Source: Hoylesella buccalis ATCC 35310
GTDB taxonomy: Bacteria > Bacteroidota > Bacteroidia > Bacteroidales > Bacteroidaceae
Assembly (NCBI RefSeq): GCF_025151385.1
Contig: NZ_CP102287.1
Location: 1,488,001 to 1,552,000, forward strand
Length of the DNA: 64,000 nucleotides
Reading direction: 5' to 3'
In this document: one piece after another, positions 50,801 to 58,615 of the stretch
How positions within the stretch are numbered: position 1 is the stretch's first letter
Layout: the number at the start of each line of letters is the position of its first letter
The notes under the pieces: generated by a model
Database searches by the model: none
What the model saw: the letters and a program-made list of their open reading frames with translations, nothing else
What the model was told of the DNA's origin: nothing
Program-made: the position numbers and the translations under genes

Positions 50801-51310
50801 ATGAAATTCTTATTTAAGACATTTTGCATTATGGTCATATTCACGATGTTCGTGGATATGACCGCTCTAAGTAATAACATAACGAATAGAGATGGTTTAT
50901 GGCGTGTTGATTCAGACTCCGTCACAATTACCACAAGCTATAGTGAGAAACAGCCAGAAAAATTAAATGTATACATTTATAATCACAGCAATTCGACGAT
51001 ATATATAGGGCGAACTTATGGATTGTTGATGCAAGTAGATGGGGAATGGAAATACATTGCCAAAGGTAGAAATCAAAAGTGCATAACTATATGGCCAGCG
51101 TCAAAACGTAACTTTCAAGTTAGTCTATGCGCTAAGAAAATAAAAAGCTCCTCAGGATGGGCATATAGAACAGATTCACTTTACAAAGTAAGATTTGACG
51201 TGTATGACAGCGATGGTATTTTTATTGATAAAATGGACTCTGATTTCAAAGTTTCTGGTAATATTGTTTGGCATCTGACTGACGGATTAGTGATTATACA
51301 TTTAGATTGA
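50801..51310 (+). CDS. Ig-like secreted protein, function unknown
   Basis: 169 residues. Signal-like N-terminus (MKFLFKTFCIMVIFTMFVDM). The rest is a single beta-sandwich with the pattern of bacterial Ig-like proteins: LNVYIYNHSNSTIYIGRTYG, GEWKYIAKGRNQKC, LYKVRFDVYDSDG. AT-rich. The preceding remnant and the decayed coding-like stretch after it (about 51345-51583) suggest a degraded acquired locus. The 51311-51649 gap otherwise holds nothing recognisable. Confidence 0.6.
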   Translation: MKFLFKTFCIMVIFTMFVDMTALSNNITNRDGLWRVDSDSVTITTSYSEKQPEKLNVYIYNHSNSTIYIGRTYGLLMQVDGEWKYIAKGRNQKCITIWPASKRNFQVSLCAKKIKSSSGWAYRTDSLYKVRFDVYDSDGIFIDKMDSDFKVSGNIVWHLTDGLVIIHLD

Positions 51311-51649
51311 ATATTCCAAATGCCAATTTTGAGTACGTAAATCTTCTGCCGCTACCTCTCGGCGAAGTCGAATGACAGCCAAACTGCTGCCACGACAATA
51401 GTCAAGCAAACAGAAAGAAGGTTTAGATTGCTGTATTCAGACCGCTTAAAAAAAAGAGAACAAAATGATTATAGGAATTTGTATGACCTCAATCCAAATA
51501 AATACAATGTTGATAGTATTTGCGAAGTAATGTGGAGCATTACACTTAGAGTTTCATTCGTTGTTAAACAACAATGTCCTTAAATGAAAGATCCGTGGTC
51601 TACATGTTAAAAATGCATGTCAGGCGAACCAAATGTTTTATCTTTTTAG

Positions 51650-51657
51650 TATCTTTG
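51650..51657 (+). promoter_or_regulatory. -7 box TATCTTTG, original promoter of metA
   Basis: TAnnTTTG octamer now 253 bp from the metA ATG because a 193-bp MITE lies between. Without the MITE and its duplication the leader would be about 50 nt. Confidence 0.55.
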
Positions 51658-51696
51658 CACATCACGCAATCATGGGGGTTCGTGATGATCAATTGA

Positions 51697-51889
51697 GGCT
51701 GGTTCTATAAATTACCACCGCACATAGTCATTAAATGTTTATGAAATACGTTTTGTTATCTTTTGGCTTCTTTTTGGTTCAAAATGTAAGTTCGTTCAGT
51801 CGTGTAGCTCGCTACACTCCTTCACTCTCTTGCATTTTGACCTCAAAAATAAGCTCAAAATCTAACAAAGCTAATTTATAGAACCAGCC
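51697..51889 (+). mobile_element. MITE copy 3 (193 bp) in the metA leader
   Basis: Near-identical to 2310-2503, same orientation. Ends GGCTGGTTCTATAAATTA and its complement. Perfect 4-bp target duplication TTGA at 51693-51696 and 51890-51893. Confidence 0.9.
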
Positions 51890-51910
51890 TTGAGTGTATT
51901 CAAAGAAGTT

Positions 51911-52798
51911 ATGCCACTGCATTTGCCCAAAAATTTTCCAGCCATCGAACGGTTGAAACAGGAAAACATCCTCGTGGAATGCGGGGAAGAGAAGACCGCG
52001 CATGGACAGGTCAAGCCTATCAAGATAGCCGTATTGAACTTGATGCCTACCAAGTTGCAGACCGAAACCGATTTGTTACGGTTGCTGTCGGCATCTCCGT
52101 TGGATATTGAAGTGGCGTGGATGAGGCTCAGGTCGCATACGCCTACGCATGTGCCAGCGGCTCACATGGATGCTTACTATCGTTATTTTGACGAATTGAC
52201 ATCACAATCGTTCGATGGACTCATAGTCACTGGCGCACCTGTGGAGCATTTGGAATTTGAAGAAGTGGATTATTGGGACGAGTTGACGCAGATATTTTCA
52301 TGGGCGAGGACTTCGCTCAAATCCACCTTATATATATGTTGGGCGGCGCAAGCGGGCTTGTATTTCCATGAAGGTATCAACAAATATGCGCTTCCTAAGA
52401 AGATGTTTGGTATCTTTCCTCAACAGGTGCTGCATCCAGAACTACCCATCTTCCGTGGGTTTGATGACGTGTTCTGCATGCCGCACAGTCGCCATACCGA
52501 GATTAGGAAGGAGGATATCCTCCAGCATCCTGAACTGACGCTGTTGGCAGAGTCGGAAGAATGTGGGGTGAGCATGTGCATGACGGCCGGTGGAAAGGAG
52601 ATTTTCATCACGGGACACATGGAGTATGCCCCCGACACCTTGGATCAGGAGTACCATCGTGATGCGGGGAAGCGCGACGATGTGGACCTGCCCAGGCACT
52701 ATTACCGTGACGACAACCCTGCCAAGGGACCGCTCGTCACTTGGCGCGCGCACGCCCACTTGCTGTTTACAAACTGGATGAACGAATATTTAAGATAA
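51911..52798 (+). CDS. metA: Homoserine O-acyltransferase MetA, probably acetyl-CoA dependent
   Basis: 295 residues from ATG 51911 (MPLHLPKNFPAIERL, the normal family start; the in-frame codons before it lie in the MITE target duplication). Catalytic Cys143 in TLYICWAAQAGLY, His in GHMEYAPDTL, and Glu in the same segment. The residue equivalent to position 111 is Glu (TGAPVEHLEF), which in characterised MetA proteins selects acetyl-CoA rather than succinyl-CoA. First step of methionine synthesis from homoserine. Followed after 3 bp by the U32 gene. Confidence 0.94.
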   Translation: MPLHLPKNFPAIERLKQENILVECGEEKTAHGQVKPIKIAVLNLMPTKLQTETDLLRLLSASPLDIEVAWMRLRSHTPTHVPAAHMDAYYRYFDELTSQSFDGLIVTGAPVEHLEFEEVDYWDELTQIFSWARTSLKSTLYICWAAQAGLYFHEGINKYALPKKMFGIFPQQVLHPELPIFRGFDDVFCMPHSRHTEIRKEDILQHPELTLLAESEECGVSMCMTAGGKEIFITGHMEYAPDTLDQEYHRDAGKRDDVDLPRHYYRDDNPAKGPLVTWRAHAHLLFTNWMNEYLR

Positions 52799-52801
52799 GC
52801 A

Positions 52802-54706
52802 ATGCGGAAACTGGAACTGCTGGCACCGGCCAAAAACTTGGAATGCGGCGTGGCTGCCATCGACCATGGAGCCGACGCTGTGTACATCGGTGCGTCGAAA
52901 TTTGGTGCGCGGGCATCGGCTGGCAACTCGCTGGACGACATTCGTGAGTTGTGCCTCTATGCCCATCAGTTCGGTGCCAAGGTGTATGTTACGGTCAACA
53001 CCATTGTCTACCAAGACGAGCTTGAGGACACGCGCGCGCTCTTGCGGGCCTTGACGGAGATGCGCGTGGATGCGCTGTTGGTGCAAGACATGGCCGTACT
53101 CGACCTGTTGCCCAAGGACATGAAGCCCTTGCCGGCCCTCCATGCCAGTACGCAAACCGACAATCGGACGGCCGAAAAGGTAGCTTGGCTGCATGGTCTG
53201 GGCTTCGAGCGCGTTGTACTGGCGCGCGAATTGTCGCTTGCAGAGATTAAAACCATCCACCAAACGGTGCCTGACGTGCAGTTGGAAGGCTTCGTGCACG
53301 GTGCGTTGTGCGTGAGTTACTCGGGCGTGTGCTATGCCTCGCAGTATTGTTTTCAGCGCAGTGCCAACCGCGGTGCATGCGCACAGTTCTGTAGGATGAA
53401 GTTCGATTTGATTGACGCGCAGGGGCGTGAGATAGAACATCAGCGTCATTTGCTGTCGCTGAAAGACCTGTGTCAGATTGATCACCTGGAAGAAATGGCC
53501 GATGCGGGCATCTGTTCGTTCAAGATAGAAGGCCGACTGAAGGATGTGGAGTATGTCAAAAACGTGGTGTCGGCCTACTCGAAGCAGTTGAACCGCATCA
53601 TCGAGAAGCGCGGAGATGACTACTGCCGCGCATCGTTGGGGCAGGTGACTTATTACTTTGAGCCCGATTTGAAGAAGACCTTCAACCGGGGATATACCGA
53701 TTATTTTCTGCATCGCAGACAACCTTACATCTATTCGCCCGACACGCCTAAGGCACTGGGCGAATATGTTGGCAAGGTGAAGGAAATCAGGCGAGGCTCG
53801 TTCAATGTAGCCGGAACAGCCAGCTTTGCCAATGGCGACGGACTTTGTTTCATCAATGATGAGCATGAGTTGGAGGGGTTCCGCATCAACCGGGCAGAGG
53901 GCAACCGGCTGTTTCCACTGCGCATGCCGGACAACCTGCGACCGGGTGCGGCCTTGTATCGCAATCGCGATGAGGCGTTCAGCAAGCTGTTGAAGGGGAA
54001 AACGGCAGAGCGCAAGATTCCCATCACGCTCACCTTGTCGGTTACCGAAATGGGTTTTGCCCTATCGGCCACGGGGCAGGGCATCAAACCCACTTGCCAG
54101 GTGCTGGAGATGGACAGGCAAACGGCCCTGAAACCGCAACGAGATAATATTTTGCGACAGTTGGGTAAGCTGGGCGACACGCCCTATTTGGCCGACGTTA
54201 TTGAATTGGAAGGACAGGCCGATGCCTATTTCATCCCGTCGAGCGCATTGGCAACGCTGCGCCGCGAGGTAGTGCAAGCCATCGAGTTGGAACGTCCCAA
54301 CGAAGTGGAAACGCCATCCGTGCATGCGTCTGTGTCCCCAACAGCTCCGTCAGTGCGCAAGCCAAGCGGCACCTTGGAATGGCAACCCGAATACCATAAG
54401 TTTACCTATCTGTACAACATCGCCAACACTTTGTCCAAATCGTTCTATCAACGTGAGGGCTTGTCAAACGTGGCAGCCGCCTATGAGGTGAGTCAAGGGG
54501 CGGATGAAGGGTCGAAACGGAACGATTCGGTGCTGGTGATGCAGTGCCGTCACTGTCTGCGTTTCAGTCTGGGACATTGTGTAAGGCGGGGTGGCGAGCA
54601 ACCCACATGGAAAGAACCGCTGTATCTGCGACTGGGTGATGGGCGCCGCTTCCGTTTGGAATTTAAGTGTGACGAATGCCAAATGAACATCTATGCCGGA
54701 GAATGA
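52802..54706 (+). CDS. U32-family peptidase-like protein (RlhA/YegQ type)
   Basis: 634 residues. U32 N-terminal barrel with LELLAPAKNLECGVAAIDHG, GADAVYIG, and the U32 signature EGFVHGALCVSYSGVCYASQ followed by NRGACAQFCRM, whose cysteines may bind a cluster. Long C-terminal part with a cysteine-rich end (CRHCLRFSLGHC, CDECQMNIYAGE). The length and architecture resemble RlhA (YdcP), which hydroxylates C2501 of 23S rRNA, rather than a true peptidase. In operon with metA and overlaps the next gene by 14 bp. Confidence 0.85.
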   Translation: MRKLELLAPAKNLECGVAAIDHGADAVYIGASKFGARASAGNSLDDIRELCLYAHQFGAKVYVTVNTIVYQDELEDTRALLRALTEMRVDALLVQDMAVLDLLPKDMKPLPALHASTQTDNRTAEKVAWLHGLGFERVVLARELSLAEIKTIHQTVPDVQLEGFVHGALCVSYSGVCYASQYCFQRSANRGACAQFCRMKFDLIDAQGREIEHQRHLLSLKDLCQIDHLEEMADAGICSFKIEGRLKDVEYVKNVVSAYSKQLNRIIEKRGDDYCRASLGQVTYYFEPDLKKTFNRGYTDYFLHRRQPYIYSPDTPKALGEYVGKVKEIRRGSFNVAGTASFANGDGLCFINDEHELEGFRINRAEGNRLFPLRMPDNLRPGAALYRNRDEAFSKLLKGKTAERKIPITLTLSVTEMGFALSATGQGIKPTCQVLEMDRQTALKPQRDNILRQLGKLGDTPYLADVIELEGQADAYFIPSSALATLRREVVQAIELERPNEVETPSVHASVSPTAPSVRKPSGTLEWQPEYHKFTYLYNIANTLSKSFYQREGLSNVAAAYEVSQGADEGSKRNDSVLVMQCRHCLRFSLGHCVRRGGEQPTWKEPLYLRLGDGRRFRLEFKCDECQMNIYAGE

Positions 54707-55733
54707 AATCATCGTAAACAAGCGAATGCGTCGTGAGCCGTTGTTCCTGCTTTGCCGATGTCTGGTGCTGTGGGCGGTTCTGAGCTTGCTTTGTGGTTGT
54801 TATCACAGACCTAATCATGCGTCCGAGGCCCTCGTTCCCTTGAACCCCGAGCAGGTAGACTCGCTGCATTTCTATTCCAAGCACCATTATACCAACAACT
54901 ATAATTTCATCGTCAAGAGTGATTCGCTCGTGCTGCTCAAACAACAACCCGAAGAATTGCTTTCCGGATTCATGACAGACAGCTTGGTGCTGGGCCGTCA
55001 CAGTCATGTCGTGGTGGCCGACATCCGCATGCTGCCCACCGACACGATAGACTCCGTCTGGGTGCAGTTGGCCAGCGACCAGCACACGATTGGGTGGATT
55101 CACGAATCGGAGATGCTGCCGAACGTGGTGCCCGACGACCCCATCTCGCAGTTTATTTCCACCTTCTCGGACACCCACTTGCTGGTGTTCTTGGTGGTCA
55201 TCACGCTGATAGCCATCGCCTATTGGATGCGCCGGCTTGTCAAGGACAAGGCGTGGATAGTGCATTTCCGCGACATCAACTCGTTCTATCCCACGCTGTT
55301 GTGCCTCATCGTAGCCTCGTCGGCCACACTGTATGCCAGCATCCAGATGTTCGAGCCCGATATGTGGAGGCATTTTTATTATCATCCCACGCTCAATCCC
55401 TTCACGGTGCCGCTGCTGCTCATGGTGTTCCTGCTGTCGGTTTGGGCCATGCTCATCGTGGGTTTGGCGGCCGTGGATGACGTTCGGCACCAGCTACCCT
55501 TCAGCGATGCCGTGATGTACCTCAGTGGATTGCTGGCCACCTGTGCCGTCAACTACATCGTCTTCGGTCTTACCACCTTATATTATATAGGCTATCCCCT
55601 ACTTGTGGCTTATTATTGGTTTGCCATTCGACAGTACAAGCGTCACGCCCAACCGCATTATGTGTGCGGCAACTGTGGTGAAATCATCCAGCACAAGGGC
55701 CGTTGCCCCCATTGTGGTGCCATGAACAGCTGA
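54693..55733 (+). CDS. Membrane protein with C-terminal zinc ribbon
   Basis: 346 residues. N-terminal hydrophobic segment ending LLCGCYH (lipobox-like), an extracytoplasmic SH3-like region (MLPTDTIDSVWVQLASDQHT), about five membrane helices (LLVFLVVITLIAIAYW, YPTLLCLIVASSATLYASI and others) and a C-terminal four-Cys zinc ribbon (YVCGNCGEIIQHKGRCPHCG). Function unknown. Start overlaps the U32 gene by 14 bp, so the two are coupled. Confidence 0.75.
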   Translation: MPENEIIVNKRMRREPLFLLCRCLVLWAVLSLLCGCYHRPNHASEALVPLNPEQVDSLHFYSKHHYTNNYNFIVKSDSLVLLKQQPEELLSGFMTDSLVLGRHSHVVVADIRMLPTDTIDSVWVQLASDQHTIGWIHESEMLPNVVPDDPISQFISTFSDTHLLVFLVVITLIAIAYWMRRLVKDKAWIVHFRDINSFYPTLLCLIVASSATLYASIQMFEPDMWRHFYYHPTLNPFTVPLLLMVFLLSVWAMLIVGLAAVDDVRHQLPFSDAVMYLSGLLATCAVNYIVFGLTTLYYIGYPLLVAYYWFAIRQYKRHAQPHYVCGNCGEIIQHKGRCPHCGAMNS

Positions 55734-55810
55734 CGTAGGATGTAGCATCCTGACGGCCGCGAACGACAAAATCCTTATAAATAAGGATTGATGCCTTCCA
55801 TTGTTTTTTC

Positions 55811-55818
55811 TACCTTTG
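55811..55818 (+). promoter_or_regulatory. Promoter of the candidate small RNA (TTG, 20 nt, TACCTTTG)
   Basis: TTG at 55788-55790, 20-nt spacer, -7 TACCTTTG. No protein gene follows for 450 bp. A short hairpin AATCCTTAT/ATAAGGATT (55770-55789) just upstream could end the zinc-ribbon transcript. Confidence 0.65.
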
Positions 55819-55823
55819 TCCCA

Positions 55824-56025
55824 TCAAGATAATCCCACTAGGTGGAGATTGACCTGAATGACAGATCGTGACCGTTGAAAGCCACGGCTTGGGTGCTCGC
55901 TCAAGGGAGGTTGCCGACCTCATGTCAATGAGGACATGGAATAGGTGGCAGCGATGAGTCCCCCGTAATGAATTTAATGTTAGACACGAGGCTCTCGGAA
56001 TTTTGTTTCGGGAGCCTCTTCGTGT
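55824..56025 (+). ncRNA. Candidate structured small RNA, about 200 nt, unassigned
   Basis: Bounded by a good promoter and a terminator (GAGGCTCTCG / CGGGAGCCTC at 55989-56025). Local hairpins: CCAC-TAG-GTGG, CCGT...ACGG, GAGGT-TGCCG-ACCTC, ATGTC-AATGAG-GACAT. No open frame with a start and ribosome site. Size would suit a 6S-like RNA, but the long closed stem expected of 6S was not found; it lacks tmRNA, SRP and RNase P signatures. The remaining gap to 56271 shows nothing. Confidence 0.6.
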
Positions 56026-56667
56026 ATGCCCCATACCGAATTATTGAATACCCGCTTGTTGTTGTTTGATGCGCAATGCGCGTGGAAGAATGCTTGCTCC
56101 CGCCCTTGCAAACTCATAGAGTTTGGGTGCCAAAGGCTTTGCTTTTAGCTAATAAAAAGTAGGTTACCCAAACTTTTTCTCTCTTCCCTGCACGTGTTAC
56201 AGCCGTTTTATGTAACTTTGCTTTATAACATATTACAATTTCTCTGTTTATTAACTAACAAACTATAATTTATGAAAAAGATTTTATCTCTTGCATTTTT
56301 ACTAATGCTCTCTCTATCTCTTTTTGCACAAAGGCAGGTTACTAAGTTTTTAGGAATACCCGTAGACGGCAGTCGCACAGCGATGATACAAAAGCTAAAG
56401 GCTAAGGGCTTTAGATATAATAGCTATAGTGATATGCTTGAAGGGCAGTTTAATGGGACGGATGTTGTGATTTTAGTGCAGGCTAATAATAACAAGGTTT
56501 GGCGAATTGCAGTAGTATACAAAGGTAGTTTTGATAAAGAGTAAATTAAAGCACAATACAACCGCCTTATTAATCAGTTTTCTAACAACCCAAGATATAA
56601 GGCCTTTAAAGCAGAAGAGCTTACCGACAAAGACGACATTTACCGTGAGGTGAGCATTAATAAAAAG

Positions 56668-58025
56668 CACTACTGTCCACGAAAATCTTTTAATAATCTC
56701 TTGAAACGCCTATAAATACAAGCTTGTAGGAGATAAAATAGACTCCCTACTTTTGAAAAGAGTATCTTTGCCACAAATTACAATTTGAAAGCAGATACTT
56801 ATGAACAAAGGTCGATACGTATTTTCACAGCTGTGCGACTTTCTGCCGACAGACCATTTCAAATGGTTGATAAAAAAGTATGAAGGTAATAAATATGTGA
56901 AGAGTTTCACTTGTTGGAATCATCTGATGGTTCTTCTATTTGGTCAGTTGTCTAATCGTGAGGGATTACGAGACCTTATTGTAACCATCACTCCGTTCAA
57001 GTCAGCGTTCCACCATCTTGGTTTTGGAAAGAATGTCAGTAGAAGCAATTTGAGCAAGGCCAATGAAATACGCGAAGTCAAGATATTCCAAGAGTTTGCA
57101 GACAAGATGGTTTCCATAGCAAGAGAGAAACGAGGAGTCGTCAAGGACTTCTTCATATCGAACAATGTCTATGCGTTTGACTCCTCAACAATATCATTGT
57201 GCCTTTCTGTATACTGGTGGACTAAACTGCATCATGGGAAAGGAGGAGTGAAATTGCATGAACTGTATGACGTGAAGACAGACATTCCGACATTTTCTGT
57301 CATTACAGACGCTTCAGTTCACGATTCTCAAGTGATGGAGCTAATTCCCTATGAGAAAGAGAGTTTCTATATATTTGACAGAGCGTATATGGCAACTAGG
57401 AAACTTTATATAATAGAAGGAGCAGAAGCTTACTTTGTCGTGAGAGAGAAGCATAAAATGCCGTTTGAGGTCATAGAGGATAAAGAATACAACAACCCTT
57501 CATCTGGAATTATGGCTGACCAAATTATACGTTTCAAGGGATACAAGACTAAGAAGCAATATCCAAATAAACTTCGACGAGTGGTATTCTATGACTATGA
57601 TGGTAATAGGACATTTGTATTTTACACGAACAATTTTGAAATTACAGCGGAACAGGTTGCTATGCTTTACAAATACAGATGGAGAGTAGAACTGTTCTTC
57701 AAATGGCTGAAGCAACATCTGCGCATCAAAGAGTTTTATGGAACCTCGGAGAATGCTGTAAAAATACAAATCTATGCAGCTATCATTGCATATTGTCTTG
57801 TCGTTATCGTACAAGAATGTATGGGGCTAAAGCTTCAAACCTATGATGTTCTAAGAATTTTAAGCACGGCATTGTTGACAAAAATGCCATTGTGTGACTT
57901 GCTCATTGAACAGAAAGAGGAAGAATTTACTGAAGGAAAAAACCTGCAGCTCTGCCTCAATTTTGATGGGTAACTATCAATTTGTTACTTTTTGAAATGT
58001 TAAAGGGTTTTCGTGGACAGTAGTG
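56668..58025 (+). mobile_element. IS4-family insertion sequence, 1358 bp
   Basis: Terminal inverted repeats CACTACTGTCCACGAAAA at both ends, flanked by a perfect 9-bp target duplication AATAAAAAG (56659-56667 and 58026-58034). One transposase gene with its own TATCTTTG box at 56763-56770. It appears intact and recent. Confidence 0.95.
56801..57973 (+). CDS. IS4-family transposase (DUF4372 type)
   Basis: 390 residues, full length. N-terminal DUF4372 region (GRYVFSQLCDFLPTDHFKWL). DDE catalytic core: Asp in VYAFDSSTISLCLS, Asp in YIFDRAYMATRKL, and the IS4 signature Y-(2)-R-(3)-E-(6)-K in YKYRWRVELFFKWLK. It lies within the inverted repeats of the element. Confidence 0.95.
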   Translation: MNKGRYVFSQLCDFLPTDHFKWLIKKYEGNKYVKSFTCWNHLMVLLFGQLSNREGLRDLIVTITPFKSAFHHLGFGKNVSRSNLSKANEIREVKIFQEFADKMVSIAREKRGVVKDFFISNNVYAFDSSTISLCLSVYWWTKLHHGKGGVKLHELYDVKTDIPTFSVITDASVHDSQVMELIPYEKESFYIFDRAYMATRKLYIIEGAEAYFVVREKHKMPFEVIEDKEYNNPSSGIMADQIIRFKGYKTKKQYPNKLRRVVFYDYDGNRTFVFYTNNFEITAEQVAMLYKYRWRVELFFKWLKQHLRIKEFYGTSENAVKIQIYAAIIAYCLVVIVQECMGLKLQTYDVLRILSTALLTKMPLCDLLIEQKEEEFTEGKNLQLCLNFDG

Positions 58026-58290
58026 AATAAAAAGCAATACGAAGCCGATTTTTGTCAGCTCCCTGACGACGAAAACATAAAGAACAGATTAGTATGGTTT
58101 AATATTGGAGAAAAGCCATATGAATTTCAGAAATATTATATTACAATTTATTACGAAAATGGGTATAATGAAGCTAACGGCGAAGACCTTTAAAAGGGGC
58201 ATAACCCCTAAAGGCGCAACAAAGAAAGCCCCTTTGCTCTCTTCGTAAGAAGAAAAAAGAAGCTAAGAAGAGGGTGAGAAGTGGCAACAG

Positions 58291-58375
58291 AAAACATCAC
58301 CTTTTACCCTCTAAAACATCAACTTTTATGGCATAAAACATCACCTTTTAAGAGGCAAACTACATCACTTTGCCC
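58291..58375. repeat. 22-bp period tandem repeat (AAAACATCACCTTTTA core)
   Basis: Units start at 58291, 58313 and 58335, with a degenerate fourth at about 58357. Each has a 16-bp core AAAACATCA(C/A)CTTTTA and a 6-bp variable part. It is located in the 422-bp gap before tamB, which otherwise holds only a GC-rich inverted repeat AAAGGGGC/GCCCCTTT just after the broken gene (58194-58240) and the tamB promoter. Confidence 0.7.
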
Positions 58376-58557
58376 ACCAAAGTCAATGCTTTTTTCCCTT
58401 ACACCATTCACCAAGAGATTTTTGCATGGTCGGGTGCGGAAAATAACATCAAATAAAACAGCGCAAGACCGCACGATGATATCAGCGTAACACCGCACGA
58501 AATAGAGTGGCAGCGCAAAATATCCGCCAAAAAAATAACATTCTCATAAAAAATATT

Positions 58558-58565
58558 TATATTTG
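58558..58565 (+). promoter_or_regulatory. -7 box TATATTTG of tamB-tamL
   Basis: TAnnTTTG octamer 50 bp before the tamB ATG. No clear -33 TTTG. Confidence 0.5.
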
Positions 58566-58615
58566 CAAAATCAGACCATCCTGATGGTTCGGCTGAGGCT
58601 GTCCAACAAAAATTT

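Larger units (their letters stand above)
56272..58193 (+). pseudogene. Secreted small protein gene broken by a stop codon and an IS
   Basis: The first 90 codons (signal MKKILSLAFLLMLSLSLFAQ, then VTKFLGIPVDGSRTAMIQKL) end at TAA 56542-56544. The same frame continues (IKAQYNRLINQFSNNPRYKA) to AATAAAAAG at 56667, where an IS4-family element sits. It resumes in frame after the IS (KKQYEADFCQLPDDENIKNR ... GEDL) to 58193. Restored length is about 184 residues. Relatives are small secreted proteins of unknown function in Prevotella. Confidence 0.8.

Noticed and set aside
55824..56025. Identification of the small RNA as 6S RNA
   Set aside because: Size fits, but the 5' and 3' ends do not pair into the long closing stem and no central bubble could be drawn. 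Left unassigned.
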